Position numbers and translations under genes: made by a program. DNA of 64,000 nucleotides, from contig DATGIL010000047.1 of the NCBI GenBank assembly GCA_035295745.1, positions 89,092 to 153,091 of the forward strand, read 5' to 3'. Under the pieces are notes generated by a model. The model did not search any database. It was given only the letters and a program-made list of their open reading frames with translations, and had not been told where the DNA came from. This document shows positions 17,688 through 27,157 of the stretch, one piece after another; the first letter of the stretch is position 1, and every line of letters begins with the position of its first letter. Origin of the DNA: JAIQFL01 sp035295745 (GTDB lineage: Bacteria; Acidobacteriota; Terriglobia; Bryobacterales; Bryobacteraceae).

Positions 17688-20353
17688 GATTGCTGGTGGC
17701 CATTCTGCTGCGTTTCTTCCCAGCAAGGTTCCGGCGCGCTTTCGCCGGCGACCTGATGGCCACATTCGATGAACGTTGGCGTGAGCATCGCGGATGGAGG
17801 CAAGCTCTCGCAATCATCGCCGACTTGATGCGCAGTGCCTTTCTGGAACACGTCTCGGAATCTCGCCGCGCGGATTGGACTGAGGAGCCCGATTTACGGG
17901 AGGGGGACGGCCTGATCATGAGTCTCTGGAACGATCTTCGATTTGCCATGCGTATGATGCGCAAGGCGCCAGCATTTACCGTGGTGGCGGTGCTGGTGCT
18001 GGCGCTCGGCGTCGGCGCGAATACCGCGATGTTTAGTGTGATCAACGCGGTGTTGCTGCGTCCGCTGCCTTTTCAGGAAGCCGACCGCCTCGTATGGCTC
18101 ACGGAGGTTCTCAAATCCAACACCACCGACGAGGTCACGCTCACTCCAGACTTCATGGACTGGCGCATCCAAAACCACGTCTTCACAGCCATGGCAGCCT
18201 ACAACGCGTTCGACCGCACCCTGACCGGCGCCGGCGACTCGATCCAGATCAACACGGTCAAAGCCTCAGCCGCCTTGCTGCCTTTGCTAAGAGTGCAACC
18301 GCCGCTGGGCCGCGGCTTCGTCGACAGTGAAGATCAAAAAGGCCGCGACCATGTTGCCATGCTCTCCTATGCGCTTTGGCAGCAGAACTTTGGCGGCAGG
18401 CCGGATGTGGTGGGTCAATCGATCCATGTGGATGATCAACTGTTGACCGTGGTCGGCATACTGCCCCGCGACTTTTATTTCCCATCATCCGAACCAGTCG
18501 ATGTCCTGACGCCGCTCGGTAAGGATGAAGCAGTCGAGATGCGTCGCGGCGATGGCATGAGCTTCAATCGGAACGTAGTGGCCCGTCTGAAACCGGGAGT
18601 CACACTGGCACAGGCACGCGCCGATATGGAGGTCGTTCAATCGCACATCGCGCGCCCGTCCATGTTGAGCCCTACCGCCACTCTGACGGTCAAAATTCTG
18701 ACCTTGCGCGAGTATCTGGTCGGGGATATGCGCTCCGCACTGCTGACGCTGCTGGCCGCGGTGGGGTTCCTGCTGCTGATGGCGTGCGCGAACGTGGCCA
18801 ATCTTCTGTTGAGCCGCGCCGTTTCCCGGCAGCGCGAGTGGGCCATTCGCATCGCGCTGGGCGCCTCGCGGGGACGACTAGCGAAGCAACTTTTAGTGGA
18901 AAGCCTGGCGCTCGCCGCCATGGGCTGTGCCGGCGGGCTTGTTTTGGCCATCTGGACGCGCGGCGCCATCTTGACTCTGCTTCCCAAGACGATTCCTGGT
19001 CTGGAATCTCTACCGTTGGACTTTCGGGTCCTGGGTTTTACCATGGCCAGCGTTTGCGCCAGCGTTCTAGTCTTCGGGCTGGGCCCGGCGTTCTCCGGTG
19101 CAAAAGCGACCGCCAATCCCTCGTTCGGGGCGGATGGCCGCGGCTGCTCCAACGGGACAAACCGGCACCTTGGTCTGCGGCTGCTGGCTTCCGCACAGAT
19201 GGCCATAGCGATCGTGCTGCTGACCGGCGGCGGATTGATGTTGCAAAGCTTCTGGAGGCAGCGGTACCGCGACTTGGGCTTCGACTCGGACCATTTGCTC
19301 GCTGTTCCGATCCACTTTAGCCGGACGCGTTATCCCGGGGGCTCGAAGCAGTCGGCTTTTCTTGACGAGCTTTTGGAAACCCTACAGAACATCCCGGGTG
19401 TTACGGGAGCAGCCGCCGGTACGATACCGCCCGGCGATTTTCATGCGACCAACGGAATTCGCATTGAAGGCCGTCCGCTACTGCCCCCTGGGCACCGGCC
19501 CGTCGCACGGCAGCCTTCCGTCAGTGCCTCGTACCTCCAGGTCCTGGGTATTCCACTATTGCGAGGCCGCGGCTTTCTCGACTCCGATACGCCGGGCACC
19601 GATCCCGTGGTCCTCGTGAGCGAGACCCTGGCACACCGCTACTTTCCGGACGAAGAGCCCCTCGGCCACAGAATTTCCGTTGGCCCCGACAGTTGGTGGC
19701 GGATTGCGGGAATTGTGGCGGATGTGAAGACCGCCGGCCTTTCCGCGTCGCCCGAGCCCGTGATTTATTTTCCCTACCGTCAGTTAGGGAGGATCGACAC
19801 GGGATTCCTTGGGGACAATATCGGGATTCTCGTCCGCTCGGTTTTGGAGCCCGCGGCCATTGCGCCGGATGTAAGAAGGCGAATCACGCAACTGGATTCC
19901 AGTATCTCGATCGGAAACCTAGAGACCATGGACAGCCATCTCGATCGATCGGCAGCGCGGCCCCGACTTGCGGCGCTGTTGCTCGGAGGCTTTGCCGGGC
20001 TGGGGCTGGGTTTGGCGACCGTCGGGCTCTACGGTGTGATGTCGTTCCTGGTGCGCTGGAGAGTGCGCGAGATCGGCATTCGACTGGCGATCGGGGCGCG
20101 TCCTCGCGATGTAATGCGGCTGGTACTGAGACAGAGCGCCACCGTGATTCTGGCGGGAGCGGCGGTGGGAACGGCTTGCGCCCTGTCGCTCACGCGTCTG
20201 ATGCGAGGATTGCTGTACGGCATCTCGGCGGCAGACCCGTTGACTTTCTTCCTGGCGATCGCGTTTCTGAGCGCTGTGGGATTGATGGCGTCGTATCTCC
20301 CGGCGCGAGAGGCTTCTACAGTCGATCCGATGGCGACCCTCCGGTCGGAGTAG
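17684..20353 (+). CDS. ADOP-family (acidobacterial duplicated orphan permease) MacB/FtsX-like protein, copy 1
   Basis: The 889-aa permease has a PadR-linked prefix domain (FRRAFAGDLMATFDERWREH) and then the duplicated MacB_PCD plus FtsX layout. The first membrane helix is FTVVAVLVLALGVGANTAMF; FtsX segments follow at LLAAVGFLLLMACANVANLLLS and near the C-terminus (LGGFAGLGLGLATVGLYGVM). The C-terminus ends in PAREASTVDPMATLRSE, typical of the family. No ATPase gene is adjacent, which is the 'orphan' trait. It probably acts in lipid, peptide or drug efflux, but the substrate is unknown. It starts with TTG overlapping PadR. Confidence 0.93.
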   Translation: MRLLVAILLRFFPARFRRAFAGDLMATFDERWREHRGWRQALAIIADLMRSAFLEHVSESRRADWTEEPDLREGDGLIMSLWNDLRFAMRMMRKAPAFTVVAVLVLALGVGANTAMFSVINAVLLRPLPFQEADRLVWLTEVLKSNTTDEVTLTPDFMDWRIQNHVFTAMAAYNAFDRTLTGAGDSIQINTVKASAALLPLLRVQPPLGRGFVDSEDQKGRDHVAMLSYALWQQNFGGRPDVVGQSIHVDDQLLTVVGILPRDFYFPSSEPVDVLTPLGKDEAVEMRRGDGMSFNRNVVARLKPGVTLAQARADMEVVQSHIARPSMLSPTATLTVKILTLREYLVGDMRSALLTLLAAVGFLLLMACANVANLLLSRAVSRQREWAIRIALGASRGRLAKQLLVESLALAAMGCAGGLVLAIWTRGAILTLLPKTIPGLESLPLDFRVLGFTMASVCASVLVFGLGPAFSGAKATANPSFGADGRGCSNGTNRHLGLRLLASAQMAIAIVLLTGGGLMLQSFWRQRYRDLGFDSDHLLAVPIHFSRTRYPGGSKQSAFLDELLETLQNIPGVTGAAAGTIPPGDFHATNGIRIEGRPLLPPGHRPVARQPSVSASYLQVLGIPLLRGRGFLDSDTPGTDPVVLVSETLAHRYFPDEEPLGHRISVGPDSWWRIAGIVADVKTAGLSASPEPVIYFPYRQLGRIDTGFLGDNIGILVRSVLEPAAIAPDVRRRITQLDSSISIGNLETMDSHLDRSAARPRLAALLLGGFAGLGLGLATVGLYGVMSFLVRWRVREIGIRLAIGARPRDVMRLVLRQSATVILAGAAVGTACALSLTRLMRGLLYGISAADPLTFFLAIAFLSAVGLMASYLPAREASTVDPMATLRSE

Positions 20354-20359
20354 CCCTCC

Positions 20360-22321
20360 CTACTGACTGGCGCCGATCAGGGTTGTGTAGCTCGTAGCGG
20401 GTAGCGGGACTTTGGCGGCGCCGGCGATCACAGGAACGGCGACAGATTCCTCCATGCCACGTTGGGCGTCGGTCACCCAGACACGTAGCTGACTCACGGA
20501 CCCAGGCAATCCTTCGAGCGTCGCAGTGCGAGCGGCTCCGTTATTCACGATGTGCACCGTATAGAGGCCCTCCGCGATGTTTCCGAAAGCGGCACAAGTG
20601 AGGTTTGGCTGCCGGTCGCAGGCCACGGGAAGCGAGAAGGACCGCGCCGGTGTCGACGCCAGTTGCTTGAGGTTCCAAAAGCGCCGCGTGGGGTGGAGCG
20701 GGCGGTCATCATTGAAGATGCCGCCACCCCCGAGGAGCGAATAGTCGGCAGTGAGTTGCCACTGCAGAATCGAACGAGGTTGCGCGATCGAAAGAATGCG
20801 CAGGTAGAGATTGATCTCATACAGGGCGAACGATTGCTCGGCGAAGATCTGCGGATAGCGCCAGGCAGCCGCATCGGTGCTCCCTTCGGCCACAACCAGC
20901 GGCAGGTTCAACTCGCGGGCCGCATCGCGCCATTGCGACAGCTTATCGTCAGTGCATCCCCGCCAGGAGTGGAAATCGATGGCGCCAATGTACTTGGCGG
21001 CTTCGGCGTCGTGTAGTGCGGGCTTGATGAAGTCGACAGGATTCGCGTCAGAGGTATCGCCGAGGGCGAGTTTGGTGGCGAGACCTTTCCGTGCGAAGGA
21101 CGCACCGAGAGTCTTGATGAGGTCCGCATGCTGGCGAGGGGTTTGCAGCACGTTGATCCCGATGTCGGACTCATTGAAGCTGAACATGGCAGCTTCGACC
21201 CCGTAGTTCTCTTTAAGGAAGAGCAGGTAGGCGGTAAGAGAGTCGCGAATCCGCTCCATTTTTGCGGGATTGAGAGGGCTCCGCTGCGGGACGCCGTTGC
21301 CGCCGCGACGCGCCGGCCCACCGAGCACTGCCCACGGGGGCGCCTGCCAGGCACTGACGATGATGGGCATGCCTTTCCGGGCGAGACGGCGGGCCATCTC
21401 CATGGCTTGCTGTACCTGGGGTGCGAGGGTTCCGGCACGCGCGGCAGCGAGCGGGTCGGTGCTCTCGTCCGGATGCCAGAAACTCCAGGGCAGTTCCACA
21501 CGGCCCCAGGCGACGCGCAGATTGTCGAGATTGTAATCGATGACTTGCGGATCGGTACGCGGATTCTGGAGGCGGAAGTTGCCGCCCAGTCCGTCGAAGA
21601 GTTGGCCGGGATGCGCAGCGTCCAAGGTAATCTCAACGGGGCGATGATCGATTGTGCCCGTGACCTTGAATGCGAAGCTTCGTTTGCTTGCTTGGGCTGC
21701 TGCGCCGGCCGGAAGGACGCCGAGCAGTACCCGGAATCCGGAATCGCTCCTGCGAACGACCACCAGGGTCGGCTGGTTAAAGATCACTTCGATCTGCCGC
21801 GATGGGGAGACGAACTGCGCACGCGTCGCTGTGGCGCGGAGGTATTCGCTCTGCTCCGGTCGATCCGGTGGCAGCGGAGTGAGAGCGTCGCTCACAGGAT
21901 CGGGTTCGGTCAGTTCTACCAATGCTCCCGCAAAGGTTGCGGCAGGCAGATCGATTCCGAGAAAGGCGCCCCCAAATGGAGGGCCTCCACCGGCGTGGGT
22001 GACCTCGAGTTCGATCTTGGCTTTGCCGTTGCCGGTGTCCTCGATGGTTTCGGTGGCATGGACCTGCAGAGGCGGGCGCATCTGCACGGTGACCGTTTCG
22101 ACTTTGCCCTTGCGCGCGTAGGTATTCTGCTGCTTCTCACGGGCAGTGCAGGTAAGGGCGGTTAATCCCGGCTGTGCCACGCACAGACTGGTGGCCAGTT
22201 CCAGAAGGTGCCCCTCGACGCGGATACCCGTGAGATTGCCCCATGCCATCACCTCGGGCTGGGCGGATGCCGCGAAGGAACATGCCAAGAGCAGAAAAGC
22301 CGAGCCAATGGTCCGGATCAT
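20360..22321 (-). CDS. Exported glycoside hydrolase, GH30-like (clan GH-A)
   Basis: The 653-aa protein has a signal peptide (TIGSAFLLLACSFAASAQ), an N-terminal beta domain of about 200 residues, and a TIM barrel that begins with FDGLGGNF, the GH30-type opening. The acid/base candidate is Glu in FSFNESDIG (about residue 379) and the nucleophile candidate is Glu in VVAEGSTD (about 479). The C-terminus is a beta-sandwich. It probably cleaves a plant or microbial polysaccharide outside the cytoplasm; GH30 versus GH39 or GH5 cannot be decided by eye. It is convergent with the ADOP gene, with 6 bp between the stops. A -10-like TAGAAT lies 8 nt before the ATG. Confidence 0.8.
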   Translation of the reverse strand: MIRTIGSAFLLLACSFAASAQPEVMAWGNLTGIRVEGHLLELATSLCVAQPGLTALTCTAREKQQNTYARKGKVETVTVQMRPPLQVHATETIEDTGNGKAKIELEVTHAGGGPPFGGAFLGIDLPAATFAGALVELTEPDPVSDALTPLPPDRPEQSEYLRATATRAQFVSPSRQIEVIFNQPTLVVVRRSDSGFRVLLGVLPAGAAAQASKRSFAFKVTGTIDHRPVEITLDAAHPGQLFDGLGGNFRLQNPRTDPQVIDYNLDNLRVAWGRVELPWSFWHPDESTDPLAAARAGTLAPQVQQAMEMARRLARKGMPIIVSAWQAPPWAVLGGPARRGGNGVPQRSPLNPAKMERIRDSLTAYLLFLKENYGVEAAMFSFNESDIGINVLQTPRQHADLIKTLGASFARKGLATKLALGDTSDANPVDFIKPALHDAEAAKYIGAIDFHSWRGCTDDKLSQWRDAARELNLPLVVAEGSTDAAAWRYPQIFAEQSFALYEINLYLRILSIAQPRSILQWQLTADYSLLGGGGIFNDDRPLHPTRRFWNLKQLASTPARSFSLPVACDRQPNLTCAAFGNIAEGLYTVHIVNNGAARTATLEGLPGSVSQLRVWVTDAQRGMEESVAVPVIAGAAKVPLPATSYTTLIGASQ

Positions 22322-22329
22322 TACCGGAG

Positions 22330-22335
22330 ATTCTA
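22330..22335 (-). promoter_or_regulatory. -10-like TAGAAT before the glycosidase gene
   Basis: TAGAAT on the minus strand ends 8 nt before ATG 22321 (spacer CTCCGGTA). There is no good Shine-Dalgarno at the normal distance. Confidence 0.35.
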
Positions 22336-22456
22336 ACGCTCTTCATCTCTCGACTGTTCACGTGTCTGGCGAGTCTACCATACCAGGTAACCTTGCTACC
22401 CTCCCGAAAGGTCTCGACATGAGTGGCGAGACGACACACAAGATTGTTTGCGTCAC

Positions 22457-24508
22457 TCAGAATGACCAGAGGATGCTGGTATATCCGGTGTGTGCGTGGT
22501 AATTCTGATCGTAACCGAGAATGTGGAATTGCTCGCCGTATCCGTAGAACTGATATGCAGCATTCCAACGAATCTTCGGAGTGATCTTGATGGAGACGCG
22601 GGCCAGCGGCGACTGGTAGGTCAGCGGAAAGGTCTGCACCGAAACCAGCAGCACCTGGAGGGGGTCGGTGACACTTGGAGGCACCTGAACTGCCCGGCCG
22701 TCGCCAGTGTCCTTGGTGATGGTGTATCCCAGGTACAGGTCGGCCCGCCGCCCAAAGGCCCAGCGGACTCCCAGATTGGCCGCGTGGATGTTGCTGATGT
22801 ATTCGGAGGAAGCATGCGTCAACGTGTTCCGATTCCCCGGCAGAGCGGCGAAGAACGTGAGGCCATCGAACGTGTCGAGATGAATCTTGGTATAGCTCGC
22901 ATCGATGGAGAACCAGTTTAGCGGCGCATACGACGCGTTGGCGCTGTATTGCCGCGAGTGCGAGCTAAAGTTCGAGAATGAAAGAGGCGGATTCAGATTG
23001 TACACCTGGCGATAAGACGTGGACAGTTGTACTTTCCTCAGGCGGTACTGAATGCGGCCATTAATCGCGTGGTAGTTCTTGTCGCTGATGGGAGTGAGCG
23101 GATGATAGGCGCGCGCCACTTCGCCATCCAGATTGATCGTCAGCGGGCTGATCGGGCGAATCCGCACTCCGAATGTCCCCGAGTTCACGTGATTGCTGAC
23201 GTCGAACTGGAATGCGCCAAACGAATTCGCAAACGCCGGGACATCACTGCCATCGATGGTGCGAATGTGCCGGTCGGAGTAATGGTAGCCACCATAGAAT
23301 CCGAGCCATTTCTTCACCCGGTAATCCACATCGGTGGAATTGGTCAGGGTCAGGATGCCCAGATACTGGAAGTATATGGTGGTCCCCAGGTTCGTCGTGG
23401 GATTGATCTCCGAGTAACTGGAGTTACCGTCTATGCGGTTTGAGGTCACTGAGCTGGTGTTGCTGAGAGTCAGATTGTCGGTGGGGAACAAGCTGACGGT
23501 GAAGTCCCCGGCCAGGTCCGGACGCTTGGCCTCGCCGCCGACGGTAATCTGCCGGCTGCCGACCGTGCCGAACGAGCTGATGCCGGCGGCCGATTCGTCG
23601 AGGGCAAAGTCATTTCGGCCGCTCACATACGTAATGCGCGAGTTGATGCCCCAATGCTTGCGCCTTGTGAAGAGATTGCCGAGCCATCCCGGACTCGAGC
23701 CGTGGACCGGCTGCGATCGCTGAAACTGCTGCAGAACAGTCGCATCGGTCGGCGTGCCGGCGGCGAAGATGCCTGCGGAACTCGCGGGAGTATCGTCCTT
23801 GAAGAAATCCCAGCGGCGCAGGATGGTCAGCTTGAAGCCGGAGAGGTCCAGATCGGCGCCCAGCCGGTATTCGTTCCATTGACGCTTTACATTCGTAAAC
23901 ACCGGATAGGCTGAGCCGTTCGTGTCGAACTCCTGAGCGGTTGAGAGCGCCGGACCGTCTTCGGTATTGCGACTGTATCCCAGGTTGAATCGAATCTTCG
24001 ACTGTGGCAGGAGCAACAGGTTGTGGTCTTGGATGCGGCGGATCGTATCTTCCAGGTGCGCCCCGCCCGCGGTTGTGAGGCCTGGGTTGTAATACGCATT
24101 GAGCCGCCACGTCATGTCATAGCGGTAGACGTTGTTCTTCTGGATCCGCAGAATCGCCGCTTGATAATTATCGTTGCCGAGGCCGATGGTATTGAGCAGG
24201 ATCTCGTCGAAATAAGTGCCGTGACCGTCCTTGGAGTTGATCGAAAGGTTGCTGCCCAGCAGGCGGAGTCCATTCCCATAATTGTCGACGCTACGGTACA
24301 TCCCTTCATCGCCGCCGACTGATTTGAACCGGTACCCGAATTCGAACGTCTGGCTGAAGTTATAGTTGCCCACATCCTCGCCTCGCGGCGGGCTGGTGTT
24401 TTCGGGAGTGGGAGCCGCCACCTGTTGCGCCAGCAGCCCTCCGGCCGTAATGAGAAAAGCCGCCAGAGTGGCCGCTTGTAGTCGAGAAAAAGTGAAGAGC
24501 GTCCGCAT
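22457..24508 (-). CDS. MtrB/PioB-like outer-membrane beta-barrel
   Basis: The 683-aa protein has a signal peptide (LQAATLAAFLITAGGLLAQ). After it come many alternating amphipathic strands (FEFGYRFKSVGG, YRYDMTWRLNAYYNPG, RADLYLGYTITKDTGDG), and it ends with a C-terminal aromatic residue (SILWSF), as expected of a large outer-membrane barrel. The length matches MtrB/PioB (about 700). It starts 5 bp after the decaheme cytochrome gene stop, the classic porin-cytochrome order. Its likely role is to sheath the cytochrome across the outer membrane. The frame is open to 24745 but ATG 24508 gives the signal peptide. No MtrB-type CxxC motif was seen near the N-terminus. Confidence 0.82.
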   Translation of the reverse strand: MRTLFTFSRLQAATLAAFLITAGGLLAQQVAAPTPENTSPPRGEDVGNYNFSQTFEFGYRFKSVGGDEGMYRSVDNYGNGLRLLGSNLSINSKDGHGTYFDEILLNTIGLGNDNYQAAILRIQKNNVYRYDMTWRLNAYYNPGLTTAGGAHLEDTIRRIQDHNLLLLPQSKIRFNLGYSRNTEDGPALSTAQEFDTNGSAYPVFTNVKRQWNEYRLGADLDLSGFKLTILRRWDFFKDDTPASSAGIFAAGTPTDATVLQQFQRSQPVHGSSPGWLGNLFTRRKHWGINSRITYVSGRNDFALDESAAGISSFGTVGSRQITVGGEAKRPDLAGDFTVSLFPTDNLTLSNTSSVTSNRIDGNSSYSEINPTTNLGTTIYFQYLGILTLTNSTDVDYRVKKWLGFYGGYHYSDRHIRTIDGSDVPAFANSFGAFQFDVSNHVNSGTFGVRIRPISPLTINLDGEVARAYHPLTPISDKNYHAINGRIQYRLRKVQLSTSYRQVYNLNPPLSFSNFSSHSRQYSANASYAPLNWFSIDASYTKIHLDTFDGLTFFAALPGNRNTLTHASSEYISNIHAANLGVRWAFGRRADLYLGYTITKDTGDGRAVQVPPSVTDPLQVLLVSVQTFPLTYQSPLARVSIKITPKIRWNAAYQFYGYGEQFHILGYDQNYHAHTGYTSILWSF

Positions 24509-24513
24509 GGTGG

Positions 24514-25473
24514 TTATCTCAGGAAGAACTGGTCGGCGTTCGATCCGTGTATGCGCACGTGACAGGTGGTGCACCGCTGGAATTTCGGGTCGAGCAGATT
24601 GTGACGCGAAGTCTGCAGGTCGACGCCTCCTTGCCGCGTTCCCTCGCCACCGCCGTTGTGGCATTCGAGGCAGACCGTGAAGACTACGGGCCGCCGCAAC
24701 AGTTTCGCGTTCATGGAGCCATGCGGATTGTGGCACGCCTCGCATCCCTCCACTCGCACGGATGGATGTTCGAAGACGAAGGGCCCACGCTTATCCACGT
24801 GGCACTTCAGGCACGGCTCCTCGTTGCCGAGCGCCTGCTCCACCATCCTCGGGCGCTGTCCCATACTCCAGGTCGAAGGAAGCGCGCCGTGCGGATTGTG
24901 GCAGTCGGAGCACTGCATGAAGCCTTCGTTCACGCGGTGTTTCGAGGGCATGTCGAACTGCGCGCGGACAGTGGCGTGGCATTTATAGCACAGCTCGTTC
25001 TGCTTGGCCGCCAGCAGATACTTGGGTGTAGGGGAATGATGAACGGAGTGACAACTGGTACACGCTACGTCGCGAATGGTGTGTTCGGAGCGTTGAATGT
25101 TGGCGCGAGAGAGATCGCGTGCATGGCAAGTGAGACAATCGGCGAGCACCTGCTTGGGCTCCATCAACGAGAATGCATGGGGAATAGTGGTCTTGCCGCC
25201 TCTCGCCTCCACATGCGCCTTCGCCGGGCCGTGGCAACCTTCGCAGCCGGTCCGTTCCGGCGGCTCTTTGCCGGAAGCAATGCTCTTATAATGCGGGTTC
25301 TTGAAAAATGGCGTCCAGATGTTCGCGTGACAGGTCTTGCAGGCTTCACTTCCAACATAACCGCCTGCGTTAGCCGGCGGCGATGCAGCCGGAGGTGAAG
25401 CGTTCTGGGATTGCGCGTGCGCAACCGTGAGCAGCAGAATCAGAAGAAGGGCGTGGGCGCCCGCGCGTGCCAT
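24514..25473 (-). CDS. Decaheme c-type cytochrome, MtrA/DmsE-like
   Basis: The 319-aa protein has a Sec signal (ALLLILLLTVAHAQS) and exactly ten CxxCH sites: CKTCH, CEGCH, CLTCH, CTSCH, CYKCH, CSDCH, CLKCH, CEACH, CLECH and CTTCH. The size and heme count match the MtrA/DmsE/PioA family, which forms a periplasmic wire inserted in a barrel. The barrel gene follows at once. The frame reads back to 25614 but ATG 25473 yields the signal peptide. A -10-like TATCAT ends 7 nt before the ATG. No MtrC-like surface cytochrome and no inner-membrane quinol oxidase is encoded nearby. Confidence 0.92.
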   Translation of the reverse strand: MARAGAHALLLILLLTVAHAQSQNASPPAASPPANAGGYVGSEACKTCHANIWTPFFKNPHYKSIASGKEPPERTGCEGCHGPAKAHVEARGGKTTIPHAFSLMEPKQVLADCLTCHARDLSRANIQRSEHTIRDVACTSCHSVHHSPTPKYLLAAKQNELCYKCHATVRAQFDMPSKHRVNEGFMQCSDCHNPHGALPSTWSMGQRPRMVEQALGNEEPCLKCHVDKRGPFVFEHPSVRVEGCEACHNPHGSMNAKLLRRPVVFTVCLECHNGGGEGTRQGGVDLQTSRHNLLDPKFQRCTTCHVRIHGSNADQFFLR

Positions 25474-25480
25474 ACTCAAA

Positions 25481-25486
25481 ATGATA
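25481..25486 (-). promoter_or_regulatory. -10-like TATCAT before the decaheme cytochrome gene
   Basis: TATCAT on the minus strand is 7 nt before ATG 25473. The whole divergent gap to the aminotransferase gene is only 40 bp, so the two promoters must overlap. Confidence 0.4.
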
Positions 25487-25513
25487 ATGGACTGCACAAC
25501 GGACTGAATCGAA

Positions 25514-26878
25514 ATGGCGAGAGATTTTACGTTGGTTCCGCAGGGAGTAGAGCGGGTTGACACACGTTTTCGACGCATAGTGACCGATCTGCCGGTACCG
25601 GAGTCGTTACCCATCCTCGAAAAGCTTTACCAGTATGAACCCCGCGCCATGCGCGGACAGCCGCCGATCGTATGGGACCGCGCCGAGGGCTTCCAGGTTT
25701 ATGACGCGTGGGGGAACCGGTGGATCGACTGGTCATCAGGCGTGCTGATCGCCAATGCCGGACACGGCCGCCGCGAAATTGCCGACGCTATCGCCGCACA
25801 AGCTGCTTCTCACTTACTAATGAGTTACTCGTTCGCCAACCTGCCACGCGCGCAACTCGCGGAACGGTTGGTGTCTATATTACCCGAGCCACTGAAAAAA
25901 GTTTCGTTTTTCAGCGTCGGTTCCGAGGCCGTGGAATGCGCGGTGAAGCTCTGCCGTACCTGGGGAGTGAAGAATGGCGGCCGTTCCAAGCACGTGATCG
26001 TGACCTTCGGCGGCGCTTTCCATGGCAGGACGCTGGGAGCACAGCAGGCCGGCGGCATTCCTGAACTGAAAACGTGGATTGTCAATCTGGATCCGGGTTT
26101 CGCACAGGTCCCGTTTCCTGATGGTTTTCGGACGTCCAACACCTCCTTTGAGACATTCGAGAGCAGCTTGCGCGAACTGCGCATCGAGCCGCAAAACGTG
26201 GCGGGCGTGATGCTGGAGACCTACCAGGGCGGTAGTGCGGCGTTCGCGCCCGTGCCTTACATGCAGGCTCTCCGGCAGTGGTGCACCGGGCACAAAGCAC
26301 TACTGGTCTGCGACGAAATCCAGGCAGGCTTCGGCCGCACCGGCACATTGTGGGGCTTCGAGCACTACAACCTTGTCCCCGATCTGGCGGTCTTCGGCAA
26401 GGGGATCTCCAGTTCCCTGCCCCTCTCGGCAGTGGCCGGCCGTCCCGATGTAATGGACACGTACCCGCCGCTCAGTATGACCTCGACGCACGCCGGCAAT
26501 CCGATCTGCTGTGCGGCGACGCTCGCGTCCATCGACCTGGTGCTGGGGGAGAATCTCGCGGAACGGGCGCGGATCATGGGCAATGTGCTGCACGAGCGCC
26601 TGCGATCGCTGGCTGGACGCTTCCCGCAAATTGGACGCGTCGCCGGCAAAGGACTGGTCGCAGGACTTGCGTGCGTGAAGCCGTGCACTACCGAGCCCGA
26701 TTCCGAACTCGCCTTCCAGGTGGTGGAGCGCTGCATGCAGAAGGGCGTGCTGATGTTCTCTCCCGTGGGTTTCGGACTCGCGACCGTCAAGATCTCTCCG
26801 CCCTTGGTGATTTCAGAGGACGCGCTGCTCGAAAGCACTGGAGTTTTGGAAGAGGCCTTCCAGGCGGCCTTGGCGTAA
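25514..26878 (+). CDS. Class III aminotransferase (GABA/ornithine type)
   Basis: The 454-aa PLP enzyme has the class III signature LLVCDEIQAGFGRTG and the Schiff-base Lys in FGKGISSSLPLSA (about residue 295). VGSEAVECAVKLCR and GGAFHGRTLG are the cofactor phosphate and substrate loops. The subgroup is closest by eye to 4-aminobutyrate/acetylornithine aminotransferases. Glutamate decarboxylase, which makes 4-aminobutyrate, is encoded 1.5 kb downstream on the other strand, which supports a GABA role, but this is only inference. Confidence 0.9.
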   Translation: MARDFTLVPQGVERVDTRFRRIVTDLPVPESLPILEKLYQYEPRAMRGQPPIVWDRAEGFQVYDAWGNRWIDWSSGVLIANAGHGRREIADAIAAQAASHLLMSYSFANLPRAQLAERLVSILPEPLKKVSFFSVGSEAVECAVKLCRTWGVKNGGRSKHVIVTFGGAFHGRTLGAQQAGGIPELKTWIVNLDPGFAQVPFPDGFRTSNTSFETFESSLRELRIEPQNVAGVMLETYQGGSAAFAPVPYMQALRQWCTGHKALLVCDEIQAGFGRTGTLWGFEHYNLVPDLAVFGKGISSSLPLSAVAGRPDVMDTYPPLSMTSTHAGNPICCAATLASIDLVLGENLAERARIMGNVLHERLRSLAGRFPQIGRVAGKGLVAGLACVKPCTTEPDSELAFQVVERCMQKGVLMFSPVGFGLATVKISPPLVISEDALLESTGVLEEAFQAALA

Positions 26879-27157
26879 CCGCTCCGATGCCTCAGACGGG
26901 CGACAAATGTTGAATCGCCGAGACGCCAACACGACGGGAAGGCGAAATCTGCTTCACTCTGCGGGCTCATCCGCTTCTGCGGGCATGGTAGGAGTTCGGC
27001 CAGCACCATCGATTGCGCCCCGCATCCTTGAGTGCGCGAAGAATGCAGAGGCCGCAAAGATCCGTTGTTTTTCTCGGCGCTTCGGCGTCTCTGCGTTAAA
27101 TTCGAGATTTGACTCGTTCGCGCTGTTTAATGTAATGCAAAGAATCTAACCATTCCG

